DNA from: Fimbriimonas sp.
GTDB taxonomy: Bacteria > Armatimonadota > Fimbriimonadia > Fimbriimonadales > Fimbriimonadaceae
NCBI GenBank assembly: GCA_031292555.1
Contig: JARLGV010000101.1
Location: forward strand, 62,001 to 126,000
Length of the DNA stretch: 64,000 nt
Direction: 5' to 3'
Under the pieces are notes generated by a model. That model was not told the DNA's origin, searched no databases, and saw nothing but the letters and a program-made list of their open reading frames with translations. Each line of letters begins with the position of its first letter. The first letter of the stretch is position 1. Made by a program: the position numbers and the translations under genes. This document shows positions 1 to 8,559 of this stretch, piece by piece.

Positions 1-522
1 ATCAGTCCGGGGAGTTTCTCCGGGAAGTCGTCGAACCGGAGTTTTGAGTACGACACCCTATCGGATCGGTACTCGCGTTTCCTATTGGACGAGATCCTCC
101 CCGAGGTCGAGAAGACAGTCAAACTGCGCCAGGATCCGGGCAGCCGGGCGATTGCCGGCATCAGCAGTGGAGGAATCTGCGCGTTCACTGCCGCTTGGCA
201 GCGCCCGGACCAGTTCTCGAAGGTCATGTCCTGGGTCGGCTCATTCACTAACATCGCTCATGGCACAGACAATCGGGAGGGCGGTCACAACTATCCGGCG
301 TTGATACGGCTCACCGAACCGAAACCGATCCGCGTGTTTCTGCAGGACGGAAGCAACGATCTGGATAACGAATTCGGGAACTGGCCATTGGCCAATCAGT
401 CAATGGCAGCCGCGCTCAAGTTCAAGGGATACGACTATCGGTTTGTGTTCGGGCATGGATTCCACAGCGACCTTCAAGGAAGGGCCATTCTGCCCGATGC
501 GCTTCGATGGCTCTGGCGCTAA
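1..522 (+). CDS. Putative esterase, C-terminal part (5' truncated by window edge)
   Basis: The reading frame is open from base 1, so the start lies outside the window; about 173 residues are visible. The fragment carries an alpha/beta-hydrolase nucleophile elbow, GISSGG, at about fragment residues 53-58 (Ser55), a possible acidic residue in LQDGSND and a C-terminal His in FGHGFHSDL. This arrangement matches the enterochelin-esterase/antigen-85-like family (PF00756), serine hydrolases acting on ester bonds, often secreted. The substrate cannot be told. The gene ends about 40 bp before the next one, which seems to have its own promoter. Confidence 0.8.
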   Translation: MSPGSFSGKSSNRSFEYDTLSDRYSRFLLDEILPEVEKTVKLRQDPGSRAIAGISSGGICAFTAAWQRPDQFSKVMSWVGSFTNIAHGTDNREGGHNYPALIRLTEPKPIRVFLQDGSNDLDNEFGNWPLANQSMAAALKFKGYDYRFVFGHGFHSDLQGRAILPDALRWLWR

Positions 523-552
523 GTTCTTGCATCCTGACGGTGATGCGTAACG

Positions 553-558
553 TACAAT
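553..558 (+). promoter_or_regulatory. -10 box TACAAT just upstream of the first 2TM gene
   Basis: TACAAT lies 3 nt before a GTG at 562 and 9 nt before an in-frame GTG at 568. Its position resembles the -10 boxes set directly before other starts in this window, which suggests an mRNA with almost no leader. No clear -35 box is visible. Confidence 0.4.
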
Positions 559-561
559 GTC

Positions 562-1143
562 GTGACCGTGGAAGGACCTGAGCATCGCTTTTACTCGGAT
601 GATGAAGCAGAGGAGATCCTGCGCCTTGCCGCGTCCCAATCAGCTTCGCCGAGAGCCATCGATCGAGAGCGTTTACTTGCTACGGCGTCGGAGCTGGGGA
701 TATCACCAGAAGCCGTGGAGCAGGCAGAGAACCAGTTGCGGTCGCAGAAATTGGAGTCCCAATTTCGCCTGGAGTTCGCCGACCGGCAACGGCGTGAATT
801 CGGAACGCACCTGGTCACTTACCTGATCATCAACGCGTTCTTGCTTGCCATAAACCTGCTGACAGGCATTCAGGAACTCTGGTTCGTATTTCCCCTTCTC
901 GGATGGGGGATCGGACTGGCGATTCATGCCTACGCTACTCTCGTCAAGAGCGGGGGCCTCTATCGGGACGGCTATGAAAAGTGGGTCGCCACAAAGGTGG
1001 TGACTCCCGAGGAACGTGCCGCCATCGCGACTGTCGTTGGGGCCAAGTCAGAGTTTTCTGAGGGAAGGCCGTTTGTCGTGGGGATACACATCGGCGCGAG
1101 ACCCGGAGAACGGAACCGCCATGCCAGAAACCGCCGGGACTGA
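562..1143 (+). CDS. 2TM domain-containing protein, paralogue 1
   Basis: 193 residues. An N-terminal helical segment contains FYSDDEAEEILRLA and a DRERLLATASELGIS motif. Two hydrophobic helices follow at about 84-101 and 106-126, with a GWGIGLA motif typical of the 2TM domain family (PF13239). It is clearly homologous to the next gene over residues 8-128, but the C-terminal third is unrelated and Arg-rich, so this copy lacks the L7/L12-like tail. Start: GTG at 562 or, judging from alignment with the paralogue (same distance to the RFY motif), GTG at 568. Probably an inner-membrane protein; function unknown. Confidence 0.75.
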   Translation: MTVEGPEHRFYSDDEAEEILRLAASQSASPRAIDRERLLATASELGISPEAVEQAENQLRSQKLESQFRLEFADRQRREFGTHLVTYLIINAFLLAINLLTGIQELWFVFPLLGWGIGLAIHAYATLVKSGGLYRDGYEKWVATKVVTPEERAAIATVVGAKSEFSEGRPFVVGIHIGARPGERNRHARNRRD

Positions 1144-1578
1144 CCAATTTGACCTTCCCGATCCAGCAAGAGAACTCCCAGGATTCGCCCCTTGCCGTCA
1201 ATTCGCAATATTGGCGAAGCCGCCGGCCAGTGACTGAACCTAGACTTGGCACCTGAACTGCATTCAGGTCCATGAACGGGAAGAGACTGTCATCGCTATA
1301 AGGAAATACCGCGCCGTTTCGGCAAGTCGATTCCCCCGCAGTTCCTTGACCTACCCCGTCGCTTGTCTTGGGGCGGTCACCAAGGCTGCCGCTTGGTTTT
1401 TGATTGCCGTCTTGGCCTGGGCGATCGTTCTCGTCGTCGATGGACCTCGGGCTTTAGGTGGATCGGACGACACCGAACGGTCCGGTTTGGCGCGATGGCG
1501 AATACGGTACATCTGGCTCGGCGCTCTAGATGGAAATTCGATCAACCCACATCGCTTTCAAGACGTACAATAGGATCG
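1144..1578. other. Gap between the two 2TM genes
   Basis: 435 bp without a convincing gene. A hairpin with 7-bp arms (ACCTGAA/TTCAGGT, about 1251-1270) without a T-tract could end the upstream transcript. A 75-codon frame beginning with TTG at 1346 encodes one hydrophobic stretch, but it has no family signature and runs out just before the next gene; I regard it as chance or decayed. The 3' end holds the -10 box of the next gene. Confidence 0.5.
1566..1571 (+). promoter_or_regulatory. -10 box TACAAT, leaderless-type promoter of the second 2TM gene
   Basis: TACAAT followed by 7 nt and the ATG at 1579, so transcription would start at or next to the A of the start codon. There is no Shine-Dalgarno sequence between box and start. 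The same hexamer precedes the paralogue. Confidence 0.55.
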
Positions 1579-2211
1579 ATGGCCGAGAGTCAGCAGCGCT
1601 TCTATAAAGAAGACGAAGCAGAGCAGATATTGCGTTTGGCCTCCAACATCTCGTCCCCGGCTGCAGGAATGAGTCGAGATCGACTCCTTGAAACGGCCGC
1701 TGAGCTAGGCATATCGCCCGAATCGGTGGAGCTTGCCGAACGGCAGCTTCAGGTGTCGCGACTCGAACAGAGCGATCGTGCGGAGTTTGATCGGAGGATT
1801 CGGCGGGATTTCTATAGCCACTTGGCCAGCTACGTTATTGTCAATGGCGGGCTCTGCGCCATTAACCTGGCGACAGGCGGCTACTTCTGGGCTATCTGGC
1901 CGATGCTTGGCTGGGGAATCGGATTGGCCTTCAGCGTGTTCGAGACTTTCTTTCGAAGCAGCGAGGGCTATCACGAGGAGTTCGAAAAGTGGCGAGCCAA
2001 GCGAGGTCGTATGGACGCACTGAAGGGCTCCTCACAAGCGGCCGTCGACCTGCTCTTGGAGGGATTCTTTCAGCGCCGGGCGGATCGGGGAAACCGGGCG
2101 GGGAAGCTCGAAGCCATCAAGTACATTCGCGAGAAGACAGGCTTGGACCTTGTCGAGGCGAAGGAAGTTGTAGAGTCCTTTGCCGCGAGAAACCCCGGCA
2201 TGTTCGTCTAG
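1579..2211 (+). CDS. 2TM domain protein with C-terminal ribosomal L7/L12-like segment, paralogue 2
   Basis: 210 residues from ATG 1579. Residues 1-75 form a helical N-terminal part shared with the upstream paralogue, followed by two membrane helices (about 81-99 and 104-122, GWGIGLA motif, PF13239-like). A charged linker leads to residues 176-203 (KLEAIKYIREKTGLDL then VEAKEVVES). This segment resembles the C-terminal domain of ribosomal protein bL12, where the same helix and the G-L-x-L-x-E-A-K signature bind translation GTPases. The frame is open further upstream, but ATG 1579 matches the paralogue N-terminus and sits just behind a -10 box. Function unknown; the fusion suggests a membrane protein with a cytoplasmic L12-like protein-binding tail. 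Confidence 0.75.
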   Translation: MAESQQRFYKEDEAEQILRLASNISSPAAGMSRDRLLETAAELGISPESVELAERQLQVSRLEQSDRAEFDRRIRRDFYSHLASYVIVNGGLCAINLATGGYFWAIWPMLGWGIGLAFSVFETFFRSSEGYHEEFEKWRAKRGRMDALKGSSQAAVDLLLEGFFQRRADRGNRAGKLEAIKYIREKTGLDLVEAKEVVESFAARNPGMFV

Positions 2212-2373
2212 CCGAGAACGTTCGAATCAATTGGCCGTTTTGTCCGTATGAACTTCTAGACTGAAGGGGGCGCCGCTCCGGGCCAACCCATTTGCAGGCG
2301 ACCAAAGACGCACCTCACACTGCTCCCTTCAACGAAGCGCACCGACGCGCGATTCATTCGAACGAGGTGCATT

Positions 2374-2766
2374 TTGAACAAGAAGACGATCGTCTCGTCT
2401 GTTCTCGCGGCGTTGACTTTGGGCGTGGTTGCGGCGGCGCTAAAAACGCCCGACTACGGCTTTAACTTTTTAAAGGGCTCGACTCGAATCGACCACAGTG
2501 AGTCAGTGATCAGGCCGCACGTTGAGGCGACAATTGAGCGTTTCAACCTTCACGAGCCATACGACAAAGCTTGGGGCGATGCGGAGATCGAGCTTTGCGA
2601 ATCCAAAGGCTGGTGCATAGGAACCGGCTCGCGGAGCCGGCAGAGCTTTGTCTTGAAGAACCAAGCGGTGGTTTCGATCTTTAGGGGCAAAGTTGATGCG
2701 AACCTGGATAATGTCGAGGGCACGGACGGAACCGACACATACGTGATCGTCGAGCGCGTTCGCTGA
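2374..2766 (+). CDS. Hypothetical protein with N-terminal signal/anchor
   Basis: 130 residues from TTG 2374; no ATG is available upstream of the hydrophobic segment. Residues 1-23 (KK then a hydrophobic run ending VVAAALK) look like a signal peptide or membrane anchor, and the remainder is a small soluble domain with two Cys (ELCESKGWC) that could form a disulfide outside the membrane. I recognise no family. It lies between the 2TM pair and a DtxR-type regulator gene. GAACGAGG about 8 nt upstream may serve as a weak ribosome-binding site. Confidence 0.55.
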   Translation: MNKKTIVSSVLAALTLGVVAAALKTPDYGFNFLKGSTRIDHSESVIRPHVEATIERFNLHEPYDKAWGDAEIELCESKGWCIGTGSRSRQSFVLKNQAVVSIFRGKVDANLDNVEGTDGTDTYVIVERVR

Positions 2767-2793
2767 CACCTGAGCCGGTTTGGACCGACGCAG

Positions 2794-2799
2794 TAAACT
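2794..2799 (+). promoter_or_regulatory. -10 box TAAACT, leaderless-type promoter of the DtxR-family gene
   Basis: TAAACT is followed by 6 nt and the ATG at 2806, which puts the expected transcription start on the start codon. No ribosome-binding site is present. Confidence 0.55.
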
Positions 2800-2805
2800 G
2801 ATCCT

Positions 2806-3516
2806 ATGCCGGCTAAGGAATTCTCTTTGCGTGTGCCCGCAAGTTGCCGTCCGGGCGACGAGCACAAGACTCAGCGCGCCTTCAGCGAAAGCGTTGAGGA
2901 GTACGTCGAGGGAATCTTCCGACTTCAGAAGGAGGTCGACCGGGTCTCCACTGGCGAGATCGCCGTTTACATGTGCGTGAGCGCGGGTTCGGCCACCTCG
3001 ATGGTCAAGAAGTTGGCCGAGCTCGGCTTGGTTGAGCACGCTCCGTATCAGGGCATCCGTTTGACCGATTTCGGCGAGAAAGTCGCCAAACAGCTGACGA
3101 GGGCTCATCGGATCTTGGAGCGGTTCCTCGTCGACCATCTCGAGTTGCCCTGGAACGACGTTCACGAATTGGCGTGCAAGCTGGAGCATTACATCTCCGA
3201 AGACATCATCGATCGAATCAACGAGAAGCTCGGACACCCGGCTACATGTCCTCACGGCAATCCGATCGACGCCGATGCGCCCGACCCGAGTATCCGACTA
3301 CAGGATGCTCGGGCAGGGAAGCTCCGAATGGTGCGTATCAGCGACGAGCGCGTCGAGTTTCTCCAGCACCTAGAGGAGTTAGGTTTGAAGCCGGGCGTCG
3401 AGTTCGAAGCCACCGGAAGCAGCCAGATCGACTCCTTGATTTACCTGGACATCGACGGCAAATCCGTCACAGTGGGCAAACAGGTATCGCGCCACGTATG
3501 GGTAGTTCCTGCTTGA
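2806..3516 (+). CDS. DtxR/IdeR-family metal-dependent transcriptional regulator
   Basis: 236 residues. After a 24-residue N-terminal extension come a winged helix (about 28-92), a dimerisation/metal-binding domain (about 95-160) and a C-terminal FeoA/SH3-like domain (about 165-235, ending VGKQVSRHVWVVPA). Metal ligands can be read: H101 and the C124-x-x-E127-H128 cluster (ACKLEH). DtxR/IdeR have this Cys at the site, whereas MntR has Glu, so iron rather than manganese sensing is favoured (inference). Such proteins repress iron uptake and oxidative-stress genes when metal-loaded. No metal transporter is adjacent, so the targets lie elsewhere. Confidence 0.88.
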   Translation: MPAKEFSLRVPASCRPGDEHKTQRAFSESVEEYVEGIFRLQKEVDRVSTGEIAVYMCVSAGSATSMVKKLAELGLVEHAPYQGIRLTDFGEKVAKQLTRAHRILERFLVDHLELPWNDVHELACKLEHYISEDIIDRINEKLGHPATCPHGNPIDADAPDPSIRLQDARAGKLRMVRISDERVEFLQHLEELGLKPGVEFEATGSSQIDSLIYLDIDGKSVTVGKQVSRHVWVVPA

Positions 3517-3559
3517 GGTATTTGGAACGCCTCGGCGGTAGACTGCGTTTGTTTTGTCC

Positions 3560-4297
3560 ATGCCGCATCTCAGCGTAGTCGTTCCCGCTTACAACGAAGA
3601 ACAGCGATTGCCCCGTACTCTTGCCAGGCTGCATGAATATTACGAGGCCCAGGACTATTCCTATGACGTGACCGTCGTATCGGATGGAAGCAAGGATCGT
3701 ACCGCCCAAATTGTCACCGAGTTTGCCAAGGAGCACCCGGCGTTTCGCCTGATCGATTACACGCCAAACCGTGGGAAGGGATATGCCGTTCGAACGGGGA
3801 TACTCGCCGCCGAGGGCGATCTGATTCTGTTTTGCGATGCGGATCTGGCGACGCCTCAGGAAGAGACCGAGAAGTTGCTGCCGCACATGGAGGCAGGAGC
3901 GGATATCGCAATCGGCAGCCGGCCACTGCGCGAGAGTCAACTCGATAAGCACCAGCCGCTGTACCGCGAGATGTTCGGCCGTCTTTCGAATAAGCTCATA
4001 CAGGTCCTTGCCGTTCGCGGGATCAAAGACACCCAGTGCGGCTTTAAGATGTTCAAGAAGCACGTGGGTCATGAGATCTTCAAACGCTGCAAGCTGAACG
4101 AGTTCGGGTTCGACTTCGAATCGCTGATGATCGCCAAGGATATGAACTTCCGCATCGACGAAGTGCCGATTCGCTGGCTCGATCAGGAGGGTTCCAAAGT
4201 AGTGCTTATGCGAGACGGGCCCCGTGCGTTGCGTGACCTCGTCAAGATTCGCATGTGGGGCAAGGCGCGGCGATTGACGATCCGCGAGGACGACTAG
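3560..4297 (+). CDS. Family 2 glycosyltransferase (dolichyl/polyprenyl-phosphate sugar transferase type)
   Basis: 245 residues from ATG 3560; a TTG two codons upstream is also possible. A GT-A fold is visible: N-terminal LSVVVPAYNEE, VSDGSKDRT, the metal-binding DADLATP and, further on, DTQCGFKMF and the FGFDFE region. This is the pattern of Alg5/DPM1-like enzymes, which transfer a sugar from a nucleotide donor to a lipid phosphate at the inner face of the membrane. No C-terminal membrane helices are present. It is followed by a methyltransferase gene, which suggests a surface glycan or lipid-linked sugar pathway. Confidence 0.88.
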   Translation: MPHLSVVVPAYNEEQRLPRTLARLHEYYEAQDYSYDVTVVSDGSKDRTAQIVTEFAKEHPAFRLIDYTPNRGKGYAVRTGILAAEGDLILFCDADLATPQEETEKLLPHMEAGADIAIGSRPLRESQLDKHQPLYREMFGRLSNKLIQVLAVRGIKDTQCGFKMFKKHVGHEIFKRCKLNEFGFDFESLMIAKDMNFRIDEVPIRWLDQEGSKVVLMRDGPRALRDLVKIRMWGKARRLTIREDD

Positions 4298-4397
4298 CAG
4301 GCCGGGATAGTCATATGTTTGGTTCCTGCAATCGACAAGTGCCCATTCTTTCGGCCAGACTTACGACCGGTTGCCAGGTTGGCGGCAGCAGACGAGC

Positions 4398-5147
4398 ATG
4401 AACCCAGACGAGTACACAAAGATGTTCGAGTTGGAGGACCACTACTGGTGGTTCGTCGGACGTCGCCGACTCGCTATCGACTTGTTGAAGGATCATGTAA
4501 CGGTCACCCAACCAGACGTCCTCGATTTGGGTTGCGGAACGGGAGTAGTCCTGCACGAACTTGCGGAATGGGCCAACCCTATCGGCCTCGATATGAGCAC
4601 TCTGGCAATGGGGTACTGCCGACAGAGGTCGCTCCGCAAGCTCATTATCGGCGACGGCGCGAAACTGCCGGTCGCGTCGGAACAGATGGACGCGATCATC
4701 GGCCTAGATATCTTTGAGCACATCGAGGACGATGCCGCCGCGTTTGCGGAGGCATATCGGGTCCTTCGGCCGGGAGGGATACTCGTGATGAGCGTTCCCG
4801 CGTTTCGAAGCCTGTGGGGGCCGCACGATATCGCCCTCATGCATTTCCGGCGGTACCGGACCAAGGAGGTGCGGAAGCGCCTCGAAGAGGCAGGTTTCGT
4901 GATTAAGCGGGCGAGCTACTCTGTCTTCTTCCTGTTTCCGATCATTGTGGTTTGGCGGTTCTTCGAGAAGCGGAAACGAGGCCCGGCCAAGGCCTCTTTG
5001 GTGGTGCTGCCGAAGGTTATGAACGACACGCTGATCGCCCTTCAGAACCTGGAGGCGGCGATGATATCACGGTTCGATTTACCTTGGGGAAGCAGTGTGA
5101 TTGCAGTGGCTCAGCGGCTGCCGTCCGATAAGGTAGAACCGCACTGA
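4398..5147 (+). CDS. Class I SAM-dependent methyltransferase
   Basis: 249 residues from ATG 4398. Motif I DLGCGTG (residues 43-49), an acidic residue after strand 2 in GLDMS, motif II LDIFEHIEDD and motif III RVLRPGGILV show a Rossmann-fold methyltransferase of the Methyltransf_11/UbiE-like type. A hydrophobic stretch near 173-188 (SVFFLFPIIVVWRFF) may touch the membrane. The stop codon overlaps the mqnA start by one base (TGATG), so the two are probably cotranscribed. The context suggests a quinone- or glycolipid-related substrate, but the sequence does not decide this. Confidence 0.85.
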   Translation: MNPDEYTKMFELEDHYWWFVGRRRLAIDLLKDHVTVTQPDVLDLGCGTGVVLHELAEWANPIGLDMSTLAMGYCRQRSLRKLIIGDGAKLPVASEQMDAIIGLDIFEHIEDDAAAFAEAYRVLRPGGILVMSVPAFRSLWGPHDIALMHFRRYRTKEVRKRLEEAGFVIKRASYSVFFLFPIIVVWRFFEKRKRGPAKASLVVLPKVMNDTLIALQNLEAAMISRFDLPWGSSVIAVAQRLPSDKVEPH

Positions 5148-5980
5148 TGTATACGGTCGGCAGTGTTCCTTACCTCAATGCCAAGCCACTGGTTCGGCTC
5201 TTCGAGGATCTGGGAGATCAGAGCCCCGTCAAAGTGATCTACGAGGTTCCGTCCCTGCTTCCACCGCTTCTGGAATCCGGCGAGGCCGATGCAATCATGG
5301 TGTCGTCCATCGAATCGCTACGGGCTCCCGGCCGGCGAGTGGCGCTGGGAGTATGCATCGGCACGCAGCAGGAGGTGCTAAGCGTGCGGGTGTTCAGCAA
5401 AGTACCACCCACCGAGATTCGGAGTCTGGCTCTGGATCGAAGCTCGATGACGAGCAACGCGCTCGCCCAGATTGTGTTGCACGAGAACTTCGGCGTAGTC
5501 CCTTCGATGGAGCCGCTACCACCGGATCTTTCGACAATGCTCGCCGACCATGACGCGTGCGTATTGATCGGCGACAATGGGATGCGAGAGGAGGGCGAAG
5601 GGCTGCATATCCTGGACCTTGGCGCCGAGTGGTACCGGCTGACTGAGCTTCCGTTCGTTTGGGCGACATGGATGGGTGTGGAGTCACTGAATTCCGAACT
5701 AGCGGGATGGCTATGGCTCGCGGAGAAAGAGGGCCAACGTCGGATGGATGCGGTCGTGGCCGACGCACCGGCGCAGACGCGACTGTCTTTCGAGATGTGC
5801 GACCGTTACCTGCGGCACATCATGCATTATCCGCTCTACGAGCGCGAACTAGAGGGGCTGCGCGAGTTCGGCAACCTCATTGTCGAGCACGGCATCCTGC
5901 CGGAAGTCTATTGGCCCGAACTGGTTGCACCGGACACCAGCGTCGCTTTGAGCGCCGCCTCCAGCACCGGTCCAACTTGA
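5147..5980 (+). CDS. mqnA: Chorismate dehydratase MqnA (futalosine menaquinone pathway)
   Basis: 277 residues, the usual family length. The N-terminal SVPYLNAKPLV motif is diagnostic of MqnA, a periplasmic-binding-protein-like fold enzyme that converts chorismate to 3-enolpyruvylbenzoate, the first step of the futalosine route to menaquinone. The start ATG overlaps the upstream stop (translational coupling). No other mqn gene is in the window, but chorismate supply genes (aroF, aroK, aroB) are. Its last 73 bp overlap the convergent glycosyltransferase gene on the other strand. Confidence 0.9.
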   Translation: MYTVGSVPYLNAKPLVRLFEDLGDQSPVKVIYEVPSLLPPLLESGEADAIMVSSIESLRAPGRRVALGVCIGTQQEVLSVRVFSKVPPTEIRSLALDRSSMTSNALAQIVLHENFGVVPSMEPLPPDLSTMLADHDACVLIGDNGMREEGEGLHILDLGAEWYRLTELPFVWATWMGVESLNSELAGWLWLAEKEGQRRMDAVVADAPAQTRLSFEMCDRYLRHIMHYPLYERELEGLREFGNLIVEHGILPEVYWPELVAPDTSVALSAASSTGPT

Positions 5981-7083
5981 TCCAGGCTGTAGGCGAACGC
6001 GATCTGACGTGCTTGCTCGAAAACCTCGGGGCGATCTGGCCGGATCTGATCCAGCATCGCACGCGCCATGGAGTCGACGTCACCCAATGGAACCAACACG
6101 CTCGAAGGAGCGCGCAGAAAATCCTCGGGCCCTCCGCATCGGGTCGACACGACGGGGAGGCCGCATGCCAAAGCCTCTAGCACGGCAACTCCGAAAGTCT
6201 CGACCTTGCTGGCGCAAACGTAGCAGTTCGCGCTACGAAGTACATCGCGTACCTGAGACGGGTCGAGTTCGCCTGAAAATGTGACGCAATCGCACAATCC
6301 CATCTCGCGGGCCATCTCGGATAGCCGGTTCCGCTCAACTCCGTCACCAACGATAGTCAGGGTCGACATTGGCGACTTGGCGTGGACGTTCGCGAACGCT
6401 CGCAACAGAAGATCGAAGTCTTTGAGGGGGATCAGATGACCGACCGAAACGAAGCGGCTAGTCTTGCTATCGGTGACCGGCCTTGGCTTTGCCCAGAGGT
6501 CGTATTCGATGCAATTTGGGACAATGGAGATCTCCTCGATCCCGGTTTTCTGCCGGAGATCTTGGGCAAGGGAAGTGCTGACGGCAGTTACCTTGGCCGC
6601 GTTCCGTGCGACCTCTCGGTAGAGGCCATTCATCGTCGGATCATCCGGCCCGGGCACGAAGTTACTGTGCTCGGTGAGGAGATACGGAATATGGAGGCGT
6701 CGGTGAAGCCTCAATGCTCCTAGGCCCGACCACATCCCACTCTGAACGTGCACGGCATCGGGCCTGCCGTAACGCCGTATGTAGGCCAGGGCAGCGCGTT
6801 CGTAAAGGAGCCCGCGCAGCTTCGCTCCTGCCGGTTTCTGCGACAACGGATTCCAGCCCTTGAGCCTGACGGTAGGGATGCCGAATTCCGGGCTGATCTG
6901 GGTTTGGAAGTGATTCTCTCGCAAGCCCTGGGGAGACAGGCTCCTGAGCACCCGTGCCTCATAGAATGCGATGCCGACCTGATGCCCCAGAGCCGCCAGA
7001 CTCTGGGCGTGGTGACGAAAGAAGATCCCCGATTGCGGTTGAAGGGAGTTCGAATACCACGACGGCATAACGAGAATGTGCAT
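5908..7083 (-). CDS. Family 4 glycosyltransferase
   Basis: 391 residues. GT-B fold: N-terminal HILVMPSWY and a GIFFRHHAQSLAALGH acceptor-side motif, then the donor-binding domain with VGHLIPLKDFDLLLRAF, LTIVGDG and an E-x7-E signature in VETFGVAVLEALACGLPVV. GT4 enzymes are retaining glycosyltransferases of lipopolysaccharide, exopolysaccharide or glycolipid synthesis at the cytoplasmic membrane. It diverges from another glycosyltransferase gene 47 bp away, and its 3' end overlaps mqnA. Confidence 0.9.
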   Translation of the reverse strand: MHILVMPSWYSNSLQPQSGIFFRHHAQSLAALGHQVGIAFYEARVLRSLSPQGLRENHFQTQISPEFGIPTVRLKGWNPLSQKPAGAKLRGLLYERAALAYIRRYGRPDAVHVQSGMWSGLGALRLHRRLHIPYLLTEHSNFVPGPDDPTMNGLYREVARNAAKVTAVSTSLAQDLRQKTGIEEISIVPNCIEYDLWAKPRPVTDSKTSRFVSVGHLIPLKDFDLLLRAFANVHAKSPMSTLTIVGDGVERNRLSEMAREMGLCDCVTFSGELDPSQVRDVLRSANCYVCASKVETFGVAVLEALACGLPVVSTRCGGPEDFLRAPSSVLVPLGDVDSMARAMLDQIRPDRPEVFEQARQIAFAYSLDQVGPVLEAALKATLVSGATSSGQ

Positions 7084-7115
7084 GTTTACCGCTTATTTGG
7101 GTTTGCGACTCACAA

Positions 7116-7121
7116 TATACT
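7116..7121 (+). promoter_or_regulatory. -10 box TATACT before the second glycosyltransferase
   Basis: TATACT lies in the 47-bp divergent gap, 9 nt before the TTG start at 7131; only a very short leader is possible. No ribosome-binding site can be seen. Confidence 0.45.
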
Positions 7122-7130
7122 GAAAAAACC

Positions 7131-8255
7131 TTGGCCTCCACCCGACGCATCGTCTTCATCTGTCCGGTCCAATGCGACCCGCGAGAGCAAAGGCGGGGCG
7201 CATCATTGATGGGCGAATTCGACGAATCGGTCGTGGTCTGCTATCAACGAGGCTACTACCCGGAAAACACCTGGCCGGTAGGCATGGAAGTGACTCTCAT
7301 GCCCAAGGCGACCGACGGCGAACACCTGAAACGATTGGTGGGATTTCCAAAGGCGTTCTCCGTCGCGAAGCGCAAAGTCCGAGAGTGTTCGGGGCCCCAG
7401 GTTCTCTACGGGTTTGGACTCGAATCCGGCATCTTGGCGTGCTTACTCAAGCGTCCCAGCGACCGGTTCGTTTGGGAGGTGGCAGACCTTCCGACGGCGG
7501 GCATGAGGCCCTCGCTGAAGAAGTCGGTGGCCGAGTGGTTGGAGATGCAGGTTCTCAAGCGGTGCGATCGACTGGTCATGACGAGCCGGCCGATGTTCGA
7601 CGCCCACTATCGCCTTCGACAGCCCAGCTCAGAAGACAAGCTGATCGTCCTGGAGAACCGGCTGGCGGCGGAGTATATACCTCTGGCAGGAACGACCAAG
7701 AAGCGCTGCGGGCGACCGATCCGGCTCGGTTGGACCGGGTTCCTGCGTAACGCCGAACTCTACGAGCGGTTGCTGAAGGCGGTCGCACTCGATGGCGGCG
7801 CCACGGTGACGCTCGGGATCTGGGGAGGGGGACCGGGAGCGGAAATGGCCAGGACCTTCGCCAATGCGAGCCCGAACATCCAGTTCCACGGGACCTATCG
7901 CGAAAGCCCGGAGACCTTGCGCGAAATCCATTCTCAGATGGACGTTCAAGTCATCCTCGACGACAGCTCAAACCTGAACGTTCGTCATGCGATACCTAAC
8001 CGGCTCTTCTACTGCCTGGCCTTCGAAACCCCGATGCTGGTGACGGCCGGTACCGCCAAGGAAACGAGGGTCCGATCATTGGGAGTCGGTGAAGGAGTGG
8101 ATGAGAAATCGGTCGATTGGCAGCGAGTTTTCGAGCGCCTGGCGAGCCAGCCGCTCATCGACGGCTGGCTTGAGAATCTCAAACATGTGCCGATGGAACA
8201 GCGCTTCTTGGACTCGGGACCTTTGATCGACGTGGTCCGGCAATGGACCCACTGA
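7131..8255 (+). CDS. Probable glycosyltransferase (GT4-like)
   Basis: 374 residues from TTG 7131; ATG at 7209 is the next in-frame choice but would remove the first beta strand (RRIVFICP). The C-terminal half has GT-B donor-domain features: IRLGWTGFLRNAELYERLL, VTLGIWGGGP, NIQFHGTY and NRLFYCLAFETPMLVT. Its acceptor domain has diverged, so the family call is less firm than for the divergent neighbour. The cluster of GT2, methyltransferase and two GT-B enzymes suggests a surface polysaccharide or glycolipid locus. Confidence 0.75.
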   Translation: MASTRRIVFICPVQCDPREQRRGASLMGEFDESVVVCYQRGYYPENTWPVGMEVTLMPKATDGEHLKRLVGFPKAFSVAKRKVRECSGPQVLYGFGLESGILACLLKRPSDRFVWEVADLPTAGMRPSLKKSVAEWLEMQVLKRCDRLVMTSRPMFDAHYRLRQPSSEDKLIVLENRLAAEYIPLAGTTKKRCGRPIRLGWTGFLRNAELYERLLKAVALDGGATVTLGIWGGGPGAEMARTFANASPNIQFHGTYRESPETLREIHSQMDVQVILDDSSNLNVRHAIPNRLFYCLAFETPMLVTAGTAKETRVRSLGVGEGVDEKSVDWQRVFERLASQPLIDGWLENLKHVPMEQRFLDSGPLIDVVRQWTH

Positions 8256-8379
8256 CGGCTTGGGCACGGAAAGGGGCCGTGACAATGGCGGTAGAGATTC
8301 TCGCCGGATCTCATTCCCGAAAAGGCGTACCAGAAACACGGGACTTGTTGACGCATCTCGGCGAGAGGATCATCTTCTT

Positions 8380-8559
8380 ATGGCGGCACGCGAAGCTAAG
8401 ACCCGAAACGAGAGGAACGATACTCTTGCGCTCCTTTTTGCGGGCACCATCATCGGCGCATTTTTATCCCTGATTGCAGGGTTCGTCCCTCTTGCCGTCA
8501 TCATTACCGCAATCGGCTCCTTTGGCGTAACGCGCCTGATGGTGAAGTCCGCCCTCTAG
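8380..8559 (+). CDS. Small membrane protein (59 aa)
   Basis: A good ribosome-binding site (GAGAGGAT, 8363-8370) stands 9 nt before the ATG at 8380. The product has a charged N-terminus (KTRNERND) and two hydrophobic segments (LALLFAGTIIGAFLSLIAG and LAVIITAIGSFGVTRLMV). No family is recognised. Its TAG stop is palindromically shared (CTAG) with the stop of the convergent AAA+ gene, so the two genes abut exactly. Confidence 0.65.
   Translation: MAAREAKTRNERNDTLALLFAGTIIGAFLSLIAGFVPLAVIITAIGSFGVTRLMVKSAL

Noticed and set aside
1363-1578. Extending the second 2TM protein upstream to 1363
   Set aside because: The extra 72 residues are Arg/Trp-rich without paralogue homology, and the -10 box would lie inside the coding region.
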